43,727 nt of DNA from Lachnospiraceae bacterium (GTDB lineage Bacteria > Bacillota > Clostridia > Lachnospirales > Lachnospiraceae): assembly GCA_017453065.1 (NCBI GenBank), contig JAFTKW010000010.1, forward strand, positions 1 through 43,727, read 5' to 3'. A program made the translations under genes and the position numbers. Under the pieces are notes generated by a model that was not told where the DNA came from, did no database searches, and worked only from the letters and a program-made list of their open reading frames with translations. Below, piece after piece: positions 8,364-16,108 of the stretch; position 1 is the stretch's first letter; every line of letters begins with the position of its first letter.

Positions 8364-8407
8364 CTGGCCTAGTGGCCAGACCAGATTGCTTGTTTTGCCC
8401 TATTATA
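8364..8407 (-). promoter_or_regulatory. Promoter -10 and palindromic operator of the GntR gene
   Basis: On the minus strand a perfect -10 TATAAT lies at 8402-8407. Just downstream of the predicted transcription start is a perfect 16-bp palindrome CTGGCCTAGTGGCCAG (8364-8379); the overlapping TGGTCTGGCCA on the minus strand is one base off TGGTnnnACCA. A repressor bound here would block its own transcription. No good -35 was seen. Confidence 0.5.
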
Positions 8408-8500
8408 GCAGATTTTGGGTATGAGGTCGAGAGGGATTGCGGTAAATGGCGGGGAACTACTGACAAATATAGGGAATGGGTGCAAAGTAGGAGGGGAGTA

Positions 8501-8509
8501 TGGTATAAT
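8501..8509 (+). promoter_or_regulatory. Extended -10 promoter of the TlpA-like operon
   Basis: TGGTATAAT is a consensus extended -10, about 45 bases before the TlpA-like start codon. The -35 region is poor, as often seen with extended -10 promoters. Confidence 0.65.
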
Positions 8510-8552
8510 TAAGTGAAATGAAAACGAGACAGAATATGATGGAGCGATTCGT

Positions 8553-9179
8553 ATGAAGAAGAGAATTTTGAGTATGAGTTTGGCACTTGCTTTGGTGCTA
8601 GGATGCGGCGCGTTTGCTGCATGTGGAGCAGAAAATGAAATGCCAAGTGACGAGATAAATATAGGAGCGACGAGCACAAGCGATGGACAACACGCTGATT
8701 CCGTGGAGGAAAGCAAAAGCCAAGAGCAGGAGCCATATATCCTTACTTTTGAGGCGATTACTACGGAGGGAGAAGAGTTAACTTCGGATATTTTTGCACA
8801 GTCTAGGCTGACTATGATCAATGTGTGGGCTACCTATTGCAACCCCTGTCTTTCAGAGATGCCAGATTTGGGTGCAATTGCGACTGAGTATGATAAGGCA
8901 GATTTCCAAATGATAGGAATTATCAGCGATGTGATGGCGGATAGCGAGCAGAGTGATATTGACTATGCCAAGCAGTTGATTGAGGAGACCAGCGCAACGA
9001 CTTATCCTCATCTGCTTTTAAATGAGTCCCTTTATATGAATCTGGTGGGTGGGGTAAGTGCAGTGCCAACCACTTTCTTTGTAAATCAAGAGGGCGAACT
9101 ATTGGGCTATGTAACAGGTGCACAGGCCAAGGTTACTTGGAACAGTTTGATTGAAGATTTGCTGGCTGAGATGGAGTAG
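8553..9179 (+). CDS. TlpA/ResA-like thioredoxin-fold lipoprotein
   Basis: A 208-aa extracytoplasmic thiol-disulfide protein. The signal peptide ends in a lipobox region with two possible cysteines (LGC at 18, AAC at 24), then a Glu/Ser-rich linker to about residue 60. The thioredoxin fold follows with active site WATYCNPC (Cys96 and Cys99), ISDV insertion region, and the cis-proline loop VPTTFF. This is the layout of TlpA/ResA proteins that reduce disulfides or hemes, or repair oxidised partners, outside the membrane. It leads an apparent operon with a CXXC membrane peptide, a membrane 4Fe-4S protein and a nuclease, with short gaps between genes, so its electrons may come from that Fe-S membrane protein. 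Confidence 0.9.
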   Translation: MKKRILSMSLALALVLGCGAFAACGAENEMPSDEINIGATSTSDGQHADSVEESKSQEQEPYILTFEAITTEGEELTSDIFAQSRLTMINVWATYCNPCLSEMPDLGAIATEYDKADFQMIGIISDVMADSEQSDIDYAKQLIEETSATTYPHLLLNESLYMNLVGGVSAVPTTFFVNQEGELLGYVTGAQAKVTWNSLIEDLLAEME

Positions 9180-9185
9180 AAAACT

Positions 9186-9335
9186 ATGAAACCAACGAAA
9201 AAGAAATTGCCATTTTGGACCATTGGACTTGGTTTGGGCGTGATTTGCCTAGGCATTGGTATATGGCAAGAACAATTGATTGATATTTATCGCAAGGCAG
9301 TGATGATCTGTCTGGAATGTATTGGAATCGGATAG
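9186..9335 (+). CDS. Small CXXC membrane peptide, CD1871A-like
   Basis: A 49-aa protein starting at the ATG at 9186, six bases after the TlpA-like stop. It has a basic start (MKPTKKK), one hydrophobic helix (about residues 10-27), and ends in ICLECIGIG, where the CxxC plus GIG tail is the hallmark I associate with the CD1871A family of clostridial peptides. Such peptides are typically found next to TlpA-like and NapH-like 4Fe-4S proteins, exactly as here. It is presumably a single-pass membrane redox adaptor. Function is not established; the family call is from pattern memory. Confidence 0.8.
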   Translation: MKPTKKKLPFWTIGLGLGVICLGIGIWQEQLIDIYRKAVMICLECIGIG

Positions 9336-9344
9336 GTTAGACGT

Positions 9345-10253
9345 ATGAAGAAATTAAGACTACCCAATTTACGACTTTGGGTGCAAATCATATATACCAT
9401 AGTGACCAACGGATATGCCTATGGTTTTTTAAATGGAAAAATATACAAAGGTGCGCTGAAGTATGCTTGCGTGCCGGGACTGAACTGCTATTCCTGCCCG
9501 GGAGCACTGGGGTCCTGCCCCTTAGGTGCTTTGCAGGCGGCGCTTAATGAGCGAAATATGCAGGTGCCATGGGCGGTGCTTGGATTTCTGTTTATCTTTG
9601 GAAGTTTGTTTGGGAGATTTGTGTGTGGGTGGCTATGCCCATTTGGACTGGTGCAGGACCTGCTATACAAAATCCCGACTTTTGGCAAGAGTCATTCCGA
9701 AGGTGAGGATGGAAAAACATCAAAAATATCCAGGTGGAAACAGTTTTTACGAAAAAGAAAACAACTGCCAGGTCATGCAGTTCTGAAATACGGTAAGTAT
9801 TTGGTGCTGGTAGGTTTGGTAGTCATCGGCTCTAGCTTTTTGTTTACAGGCTTTGTCAAGGTGCCAGCCTTTTGTAAGTTTTTGTGCCCATCGGGAACCT
9901 TGATGGGAGCAGTGCCATTACTGGGAGCCAATGTGGAGCTTCGAAACCAGGCAGGCGGTCTTTTTTGGTGGAAGATGGGAGTGTTGATTGTACTGCTCTT
10001 GCTTTCTATATTTGTATATAGACCGTTTTGTCAATACCTGTGTCCGCTGGGTGCAATATACGGATGGTTCAATCGATTTAGTCTAGTGCAGATTCGCTGG
10101 GAAAAAGATGCCTGTACAGACTGCGGGGCTTGTCAAAAGGCATGTCCAGTAAATCTAAAACCAGAACAGATTTCTGTATCTACAGAGTGTATTAAATGTG
10201 GCAAGTGTGTAAGTGCCTGTGCTAATGGATGTTTGAAATGGGGGAATAAGTGA
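9345..10253 (+). CDS. Membrane 4Fe-4S binding protein, NapH/NosR-like
   Basis: A 302-aa polytopic protein with Fe-S motifs between membrane segments. Early cysteines occur in NCYSCPGALGSCPLGAL (about residues 46-62), then CGWLCPFGL, FCKFLCPSGTL and FCQYLCPLGAIYGW, the repeated CxxxCP pattern of the NapH/MauN/NosR group. Two classical 4Fe-4S clusters end the protein: CTDCGACQKACP and CIKCGKCVSAC. These proteins carry electrons across or along the membrane from quinol or ferredoxin donors. It starts nine bases after the CXXC peptide and its stop overlaps the next start codon (TGATG), so translation is probably coupled. A role supplying electrons to the TlpA-like protein is inferred. Confidence 0.88.
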   Translation: MKKLRLPNLRLWVQIIYTIVTNGYAYGFLNGKIYKGALKYACVPGLNCYSCPGALGSCPLGALQAALNERNMQVPWAVLGFLFIFGSLFGRFVCGWLCPFGLVQDLLYKIPTFGKSHSEGEDGKTSKISRWKQFLRKRKQLPGHAVLKYGKYLVLVGLVVIGSSFLFTGFVKVPAFCKFLCPSGTLMGAVPLLGANVELRNQAGGLFWWKMGVLIVLLLLSIFVYRPFCQYLCPLGAIYGWFNRFSLVQIRWEKDACTDCGACQKACPVNLKPEQISVSTECIKCGKCVSACANGCLKWGNK

Positions 10254-11347
10254 TGAGACAAGATATTTTGTGGTGGACCTTTTCCGCGTTTTGTATGACA
10301 GGGGCAATCCTATTTATGCCATCCTTAAGCGGCGTATTGTTTTTGCTGGCCAGTATTTTAAGCATGCCGCGAGGAATCGTGCGTAAACTTTGGGGAAACT
10401 TGCCCAGAAACCTTAATTTCTTAAAACCAGTTGCTGTAGCGGTGCTATTCTTGGTGGCGGTGTTTACCATTCCGCTTCCCGAGGAAGATTCATATTTGGC
10501 AGAGACGCAGCAGTCTGGAGAAGTCTTGGATGAGATAGCAGGAGAGGATACTGCAATTGAGGGAAGCGACGTGGCGGCGGTAGGAGAGGAGGCCACGGGT
10601 GATAAGGCGGATGAGGCGAGTGGTGAAGATAGCACTGCCTCTCAGAATAAAGATGACACCCCTTGGGGCGAAGAAATAGATGCAACTGGTGTAGCAGAGG
10701 ATGTAAGTTTACTGACTCCAGAAGAAACAGCCCAGAAGATTCTGGCTGTGATTGCGGAAGGATTGCCGGCATATACGGGCGATATGTTTACTGTCATTCA
10801 TGACAACGTGCCTTATTTCGAGGCGGAAGAGATGACGGATGTGTCCTATGAATACTATTCTCCGCTGGACGATTTGGGTAGATGTGGCCCTTGTGTGGCA
10901 AGTATTGGTAGAGACATCATGCCTACGGAAGATCGTGGAGCGATAGGCAGCGTCAAGCCTTCTGGTTGGAATCAGGCGAAATATACAGGTGTAGTCGATG
11001 GCGCTTATTTGTATAACAGGGCGCATTTGATTGGACATCAGCTGACGGGTGAGGATGCCAATGTTTGCAACTTGATTACGGGAACTAGATATTTCAATAC
11101 CGAGGGAATGCTGCCTTTTGAGAATATGGTAGCGGACTATATCAAAGAAACAGGGAATCATGTGATGTACCGTGTTACACCAGTGTTCGAGGGCGACAAT
11201 CTGGTGGCGACGGGGGTACTGATGGAAGCCAAATCTGTAGAGGATGATGGAGAAGGAATACTGTTCTGTGTATACTGTTACAATGTACAGCCAGGTGTCA
11301 CCATCGATTATAGTGATGGATCCAGTGAACTGACAGACGGTGGTTGA
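10253..11347 (+). CDS. Membrane-anchored DNA/RNA non-specific endonuclease, EndA-like
   Basis: The C-terminal half (about residues 200-345) is a beta-beta-alpha-metal nuclease domain: NRAHLIGHQL with the catalytic His, then NLITGTRYFN with the metal-binding Asn, then GMLPFENMV, the signature layout of streptococcal EndA and related secreted nucleases. The N-terminus has two or three hydrophobic segments (residues about 4-75) followed by an acidic Glu/Ala/Ser linker, placing the nuclease outside the cell on a membrane anchor. Start chosen at ATG 10253, overlapping the preceding TGA; an in-frame GTG lies one codon upstream. Membership of a redox operon is odd for a nuclease; oxidative folding is a possible link, although few cysteines are present (CGPC near residue 218, a CxxC). 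Confidence 0.88.
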   Translation: MRQDILWWTFSAFCMTGAILFMPSLSGVLFLLASILSMPRGIVRKLWGNLPRNLNFLKPVAVAVLFLVAVFTIPLPEEDSYLAETQQSGEVLDEIAGEDTAIEGSDVAAVGEEATGDKADEASGEDSTASQNKDDTPWGEEIDATGVAEDVSLLTPEETAQKILAVIAEGLPAYTGDMFTVIHDNVPYFEAEEMTDVSYEYYSPLDDLGRCGPCVASIGRDIMPTEDRGAIGSVKPSGWNQAKYTGVVDGAYLYNRAHLIGHQLTGEDANVCNLITGTRYFNTEGMLPFENMVADYIKETGNHVMYRVTPVFEGDNLVATGVLMEAKSVEDDGEGILFCVYCYNVQPGVTIDYSDGSSELTDGG

Positions 11348-11364
11348 GGATATCTGTCTGTTTG

Positions 11365-11468
11365 TCAGCGGCATGCATATCTAAACATCCTTCCTAGAGA
11401 ACTTTACAGTGACGAAGTTCTTCAGGGTGGTGCTAAATTCGACACACTGTAATGTGTCTACACGCTGA
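11365..11468 (+). other. Predicted branched RNA structure after the nuclease gene
   Basis: TCAGCG (11365-11370) can pair with CGCTGA (11463-11468) to close a junction holding two hairpins: agaactt/aagttct (11398-11421) and gacaca/tgtgtc (11441-11458). A further 8-bp hairpin tatacatt/aatgtata follows at 11471-11488. It lies between the nuclease stop and the terminator. Individual stems are short, so chance is possible. Confidence 0.3.
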
Positions 11469-11493
11469 TATATACATTCAAATGTATAAAAGA

Positions 11494-11522
11494 GGGCTCA
11501 GACCAAATGGTCTGGCCCTTTA
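11494..11522. terminator. Terminator between the nuclease and AraC genes
   Basis: gggctcagacc (11494-11504), AAAT loop, ggtctggccc (11509-11518) then TTTATTAT. It sits between two convergent genes and can serve both. Confidence 0.8.
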
Positions 11523-11558
11523 TTATGTATCAAGGCTAGGATGTAGCAACCAAAAAAC

Positions 11559-12413
11559 TCAAGGCTGATAGTAATCGCGAAACTCTGATGGAGTGCAACC
11601 CTTTAAAAGTTTAAACATTCGGTTGAAAGAAGAAAAACTTTCAAAGCCAGAGCGAATGGCAATCTCTGCAATGGAAAGGCTAGGGTCTGCCAAAAGAGTG
11701 GAAGCGTACTGGATACGCTGGTGATTTACGTATTTATAAAAAGAAGTATGTGTATATTCTTTGAACAGATGACTGAAGTGAAATTTGCTAAAGCCAGCCT
11801 GCTGGGCAATTGCTTCCAAGGTGAGTTTTTCAGTGAAATGTTCGTTGATGTATTTACAGACACCATGGATTTTTTCGAAACAGTCCTTTGAAAAACAGCT
11901 ACCTTCGTTCTTTTTGTCAGAAGAAGCATAATTTCTTCCGGTGTGTACGAAAAACTCAATTAGTTTTGAACAGATATAGGCTTCTGCCATGGAGTGGTCG
12001 GAAAAATGTTCCTCCTTAATGGTCAGCAGAATATTCACCACCATATCGTGAGTGGCAGGTAAATTGTCGGGAGTGATGAGCAGAGCAGAGCCCATGGAAG
12101 CAAGAGAGGTATCCAGGTCCTTAATCTGACGCAAAAACCCTGGCTTGGCCAAGAGGATGATGCGCTCGCCAGTGTCTGGAGCTGTAATCTCGTGAATGAC
12201 ACCAGAATTGACAATCAGGATATCCTGTTCGTTCAGGTGGTAGTGCGTATCATTGCAGGTGACATCATACCCATTTTTGATAGGCATAATAATTTCCAGT
12301 GGAATATGCCAGTGGGCAGGATAATCCTCCGCTTCGTCGTTGTAATAGAAGAGAATCTGTGCGTCCTTTTTGAAATTAACCGTCTCTTTAATACCTTCTA
12401 ATATCTCTATCAT
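11559..12413 (-). CDS. AraC-family regulator with cupin sensor
   Basis: A 284-aa regulator. The N-terminal part is a cupin-like sensor (HWHIPLEIIMPIKNGYDV, with paired His), and the C-terminal about 100 residues hold two helix-turn-helix motifs (LTLEAIAQQAGFSKFHFSHLFK and LSIAEIAIRSGFESFSSFNRMFK) ending in TPSEFRDYY. This layout is common in sugar-responsive activators. I start the gene at the ATG ending at 12413, which has GGAGG at correct spacing; an upstream in-frame TTG (12467) lacks a ribosome site. It is divergent from the sugar ABC importer and very likely controls it through the AT-rich 400-bp interval. Confidence 0.9.
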   Translation of the reverse strand: MIEILEGIKETVNFKKDAQILFYYNDEAEDYPAHWHIPLEIIMPIKNGYDVTCNDTHYHLNEQDILIVNSGVIHEITAPDTGERIILLAKPGFLRQIKDLDTSLASMGSALLITPDNLPATHDMVVNILLTIKEEHFSDHSMAEAYICSKLIEFFVHTGRNYASSDKKNEGSCFSKDCFEKIHGVCKYINEHFTEKLTLEAIAQQAGFSKFHFSHLFKEYTHTSFYKYVNHQRIQYASTLLADPSLSIAEIAIRSGFESFSSFNRMFKLLKGCTPSEFRDYYQP

Positions 12414-12667
12414 AAGAGCCTCCGTTTCTAAAGAAGTGGAATGGTTATTCTTTGACAGCTTGCACAAATATCATAAGAGAAAAAAATTCAAAAGAAAATG
12501 AAATAAGGCAAACTCGGCAACATTTGATAAAAATAGCAATATTTAGGTACTAAGAAAAGACTGTTTTCTTAAAAAATTGAAAGTTTAAAATAAACAAAAA
12601 GAATAAAATAAACACAAAAAATGCTACAAATTTGTGCAATTATAACTCTCAAACAAAGTTTGCGTTG

Positions 12668-12719
12668 TAAAAGTTGCCAAACAACAAAGCAATAATTCGC
12701 ATTTATATAGCAACTTTTA
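12668..12719. promoter_or_regulatory. Inverted repeat in the AraC-importer intergenic region
   Basis: TAAAAGTTGC (12668-12677) and GCAACTTTTA (12710-12719) are perfect 10-bp inverted arms 32 bases apart, about three helical turns between arms. A possible -10 (tatagt) follows near 12745. The interval 12414-12809 contains no gene; it is very AT-rich with several small palindromes (acaaatttgt, caaacaaagtttg). This repeat is the best operator candidate in it. Confidence 0.45.
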
Positions 12720-12809
12720 TGCTGATGCAGTGTATCAAAATTTGCTATAGTTAATGAGTCGGAAGTGCACAAACGACGGTTTCTACAATATAAGGAGGGT
12801 TATAGTATT

Positions 12810-14084
12810 ATGAAAATGAGAAGATTGTTGGCTGCATTGCTAGTATTGGCAATGGTTATGGTCGGTGTTACTGGCTGTGGCGAAAAGAAAAGCGACGTAG
12901 TTGAAATTACTTGGATGTTCTGGGATGACCTGAACGCAACAGAAGACCTTATTTCCAAAGGCTACAAAGATGTTGTTGACAGATTCAACAAAGATTATGA
13001 AGGCGTTTATCATGTAAACGTTGTTACAACTAACTTGGAAGAGTATTATCCTAAGCTCAATGCTTTGGTGGCAGCAGGCAAGACTCCTGACTGTTTCATC
13101 GTTTCTCCAGGTCCTAACTTGGACGTATACGTTGATCCAGGCGTAGCAGCTGATTTGACAAGCTATCTGAAAGAGGATGGCTGGATTGATACATTCAACG
13201 GCGGTGAGGGTGCATTCTCTCAGCAGACATATGATGGCAAGATTTATGCAGTACCTTTGAATATCGCAGCAGCTTGCGTATTCTACAACACAGAAATGTT
13301 CACAGCTGCAGGCGTTACAGAGATGCCTACAGACTGGGAAGGCTTGCTTGATGCTTGTGAAAAACTTGAAGCAGCAGGTTACACACCTCTTACAATTTCT
13401 GCAGGTACAGCTTGGTGCTTGTCCATGCTCGCAGGTTACATCTGTGACAGCGAAGGCGTAGATACAGCAGCACTCGATGCAGGAACAGCTTCTTGGTTGG
13501 ATGCTAATGTAGTAAATGCTTGTGATAAGTTGGTTGCTATCTCTGAGTACTTCCAGGAAACAGCAGCTGGTGATACAAACGATGTTGCAACAGCTAACTT
13601 CTATAATGAAGAAGCAGCTATGTTGATCCAGGGTTCTTGGGCAATTGCTCAGATCAATGGTTCTAACCCAGACTTCGAATCTAAATGTGGCGTATTCGCA
13701 TTCCCAGGTACAGACGGCAGAGTTATTGCTAAATCTGACAGCTTGGCTATGAGTGCAACAACAAAGCATCCAGAAGCAGTTATCGCACTCATGAAATATT
13801 TTACAGACGACACAGCTCAGAAATATACAGCTGAAGTTGGTGGTAAGATTCCTGTAACAAAGGTTGAATACGATGCATCTGTAGCTCCAGCACAGCTTTC
13901 TTACGTAATGGATGTATTTGGCAATGCTAAATCTACATTTGGTTTCTACAATGAGTCCCTTGCTACAACAGAAGCAGGTTCTACATTTGACAATGCTATG
14001 GTTTCCATTTACCTTGGAACACCTGTTAAAGAGGCTCTTCAGACCATCGAAGACTTCTATAAGAATAACATTTGGAATAAATAA
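12810..14084 (+). CDS. Sugar ABC transporter substrate-binding lipoprotein
   Basis: A 424-aa extracellular solute-binding protein of the family 1 (carbohydrate) type. The signal peptide MKMRRLLAALLVLAMVMVGVTGCG has a clear lipobox VTGC. The mature part shows the family pattern: DVVDRFNKDYEG, NALVAAGKTPDCF, YDGKIYAVPLNIAAACVFYN, AMLIQGSWAIAQI and a KYFTDDTAQKYTAEVGGKIPV tail region. Start is at 12810, which has AAGGAGGG upstream; an earlier in-frame ATG at 12765 would bury the signal peptide. The codon choice (many GCA, ACA, GTT) suggests high expression. It is followed by a hairpin terminator and two permease genes. No ATPase gene is in the cluster, so a shared MsmK-like ATPase elsewhere is expected. 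Confidence 0.93.
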   Translation: MKMRRLLAALLVLAMVMVGVTGCGEKKSDVVEITWMFWDDLNATEDLISKGYKDVVDRFNKDYEGVYHVNVVTTNLEEYYPKLNALVAAGKTPDCFIVSPGPNLDVYVDPGVAADLTSYLKEDGWIDTFNGGEGAFSQQTYDGKIYAVPLNIAAACVFYNTEMFTAAGVTEMPTDWEGLLDACEKLEAAGYTPLTISAGTAWCLSMLAGYICDSEGVDTAALDAGTASWLDANVVNACDKLVAISEYFQETAAGDTNDVATANFYNEEAAMLIQGSWAIAQINGSNPDFESKCGVFAFPGTDGRVIAKSDSLAMSATTKHPEAVIALMKYFTDDTAQKYTAEVGGKIPVTKVEYDASVAPAQLSYVMDVFGNAKSTFGFYNESLATTEAGSTFDNAMVSIYLGTPVKEALQTIEDFYKNNIWNK

Positions 14085-14103
14085 GCAATAAATGTTATCT
14101 ACT

Positions 14104-14136
14104 GCGGGATTGGGGCAATCCAATCCCGCTTTTTTC
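14104..14136 (+). terminator. Intra-operon terminator after the binding-protein gene
   Basis: gcgggattgg (14104-14113) pairs with ccaatcccgc (14120-14129) and is followed by TTTTTT. Placed between binding protein and permeases, it would give partial termination and more binding protein than permease. Confidence 0.85.
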
Positions 14137-14154
14137 TAAAAATCGGAGGCGTTT

Positions 14155-15042
14155 ATGGACAAAATATTAAGAGATAAAAAAGCAATCGTCATATTCGTGG
14201 CACCAGCATTTTTGCTGTTTACATTAGTTTTGTTTATTCCGATTTGCCAGTCAGTGTTCTACTCTTTTTGTGAGTACAATGCACTGACCAAACCGAAGTT
14301 CATTGGATTGGAAAATTATAGGCAGCTGTTTACCATAGACCCAATTATGGGTACTGCACTTAAGAACTCATTATTCTTTTTGGTATTCTCTGTTGTGACA
14401 CAGCTGATAGCCGGACTTATTTTGGCTGCCCTTTTAACAAATATAAAAAAAGGACGTAACTTCTTTAAGAATGTTTATTACCTTCCATGCGTACTTTCCT
14501 CGGCAGCACTTGGTTTGCTCTGGATGTTTGTATTCACACCAAAGCTTGGTATCAACCAGATATTGGCAGAGTTTGGAATTGAGGGCCCACTTTGGCTTAT
14601 GGAGACAGAGGGTTTTATTATATTGCCTATGTGGGTAATCGCTTTCGTAGCTTTGTGGCAGTACGTAGGTCAGTCCATGATGCTTTACATGGCGCAGATT
14701 TCTGGTATCAGTACTGATTTGTATGAAGCAGCTTACATAGATGGATGTACCAAGGTAAAAGCATTTCGCTATATTACATTGCCACTAATCAGACCTATGG
14801 TGGCAACTGCTATGTCGTTGAATGCTATCGGATCATTGAAATTCTTTGACCTAATCTTCAACATGACAGAGGGTGGACCAAACCATATGACAGAGGTGTT
14901 GGCAACTCACCTATATACACAGGGCTTTAAGTACTTTAAGTATGGCTATGCCAGTGCCATCGGCGTAGTGCTTTTGGTTGTATGTCTGATTGTGACATTT
15001 GTCATCAACAAGTTTGTGAAAACTGACAACTATGAAATGTAA
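14155..15042 (+). CDS. Sugar ABC transporter permease 1 (MalF/UgpA-like)
   Basis: A 295-aa inner-membrane permease with six expected transmembrane segments. The cytoplasmic EAA loop that contacts the ATPase is clear: EAAYIDGCTKVKAFRYITLPLI, followed by a second hydrophobic block and the conserved FDLIFNMTEGGPNHMTEVL segment typical of MalF/UgpA-type carbohydrate permeases. The ATG follows CGGAGG. It pairs with the next gene, 12 bases downstream, to form the membrane channel. The substrate is not visible from sequence; with GH10 and GH51 in the window, an oligosaccharide is plausible. Confidence 0.93.
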   Translation: MDKILRDKKAIVIFVAPAFLLFTLVLFIPICQSVFYSFCEYNALTKPKFIGLENYRQLFTIDPIMGTALKNSLFFLVFSVVTQLIAGLILAALLTNIKKGRNFFKNVYYLPCVLSSAALGLLWMFVFTPKLGINQILAEFGIEGPLWLMETEGFIILPMWVIAFVALWQYVGQSMMLYMAQISGISTDLYEAAYIDGCTKVKAFRYITLPLIRPMVATAMSLNAIGSLKFFDLIFNMTEGGPNHMTEVLATHLYTQGFKYFKYGYASAIGVVLLVVCLIVTFVINKFVKTDNYEM

Positions 15043-15054
15043 GGAGGTGCAGAT

Positions 15055-15906
15055 ATGAGTAAGACAGTGAAAAAGAAAAAAAGCGGCAACAAGTTTATCT
15101 ATGGTTTAATCTACGCTTTTCTTTCCTTCATGGCAGTAGTATATCTGCTTCCACTGGTATGGGTAATTTATGTATCCCTTAAGGATGACAAGACCTTGTT
15201 CGTATCTCCTTGGGCTATGCCAGAAAAATTGATGTTTGAAAACTATTCTTTTGCCTGGACAGCAGGTAAATTGGGTACAGCTACTTTAAATTCAGCCATC
15301 GTCTGCATAGTAACATTGGTACTTTGTCTGGTGATTGGTTCTATGGCAGCATTCGCAATCGGAAGAATGAGATGGAAATTTGCCAATCTGACCATGACTT
15401 ACTTCATGACAGGTATGATGATTCCAGTTCACTGTATCCTGATTCCGTTGTTTACCAGATTTGCAAAGATGAACTTGGTTGACAGTTTGGTAGGTTTGAT
15501 TTTGCCTTACCTGACGCTGTCATTGCCACTGACCATCTTTATCATGACGGGTTTCTTTAAGGGGCTTCCAAATGAACTCTTTGAATCGGCTTGTATCGAT
15601 GGATGCTCTATTTACAAGAGTTTTACACACATCGCGTTCCCGCTTGCCAAAACAGGCTTGTTTGTAACTGGACTTATGTCCTTTGTTGCAAACTGGAACG
15701 AACTGTTGCTTGCTATGGTATTTATCTCGGAAGATGACAAAAAGACACTGCCGGTGGCATTGTCCAAATTCGTAGGACCGTACAACACCAACTATTCACA
15801 GATGTTTGCGGCTATCGTAATTGCCATCATCCCTACCATCGTAGTATATTGCTGCTTCAGCAATAGTATCGTAGATGGTTTGACACAGGGCGCAGTAAAA
15901 GGTTAA
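15055..15906 (+). CDS. Sugar ABC transporter permease 2 (MalG/UgpE-like)
   Basis: A 283-aa permease, partner of the preceding one. It has a basic N-terminus (KTVKKKKSGNK), six predicted membrane segments and the EAA loop ESACIDGCSIYKSFTHIAFPLA. The family-typical N-terminal SLKDDKTLF and ENYSFAW segments are present. RBS AAGGAGG. It ends the importer operon; a strong terminator follows. As with its partner, no ATPase gene is adjacent, which is common for carbohydrate uptake systems of this class in Firmicutes. Confidence 0.93.
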   Translation: MSKTVKKKKSGNKFIYGLIYAFLSFMAVVYLLPLVWVIYVSLKDDKTLFVSPWAMPEKLMFENYSFAWTAGKLGTATLNSAIVCIVTLVLCLVIGSMAAFAIGRMRWKFANLTMTYFMTGMMIPVHCILIPLFTRFAKMNLVDSLVGLILPYLTLSLPLTIFIMTGFFKGLPNELFESACIDGCSIYKSFTHIAFPLAKTGLFVTGLMSFVANWNELLLAMVFISEDDKKTLPVALSKFVGPYNTNYSQMFAAIVIAIIPTIVVYCCFSNSIVDGLTQGAVKG

Positions 15907-15960
15907 GTAAATAAGTTGTTGGCCTGGGGGTATAGGTTGGCGACTTTGGGGGTTAATGGA

Positions 15961-15995
15961 CACTCTGTGGCCGAAAGGCTACAGGGTGTTTTTTC
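15961..15995 (+). terminator. Terminator of the sugar importer operon
   Basis: cactctgtggcc, GAAA tetraloop and ggctacagggtg form a 12-bp stem with one wobble, followed by a long T run. Confidence 0.9.
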
Positions 15996-16009
15996 GAGTT
16001 TTGGTATAG
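15991..16009 (+). repeat. 19-bp direct repeat, left copy
   Basis: ttttcgagttttggtatag occurs here and again, identical, at 18125-18143. The two copies bracket four small genes. The 3' part TGGTATAG also resembles an extended -10 element, so a shared promoter motif is an alternative explanation. Confidence 0.8.
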
Positions 16010-16108
16010 TTTTGCTCCGATGTTTCAGCGTATTATAATTTATTGGGAAAATGGTCACCGCACTTCTATGAGTGGGGTGGCTTTTCTATGAAACAAAGGA
16101 GGGGTGAA

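Noticed and set aside
12414-12467. TTG start extending the AraC regulator by 18 residues
   Set aside because: No ribosome site; the ATG ending at 12413 has GGAGG at normal spacing.
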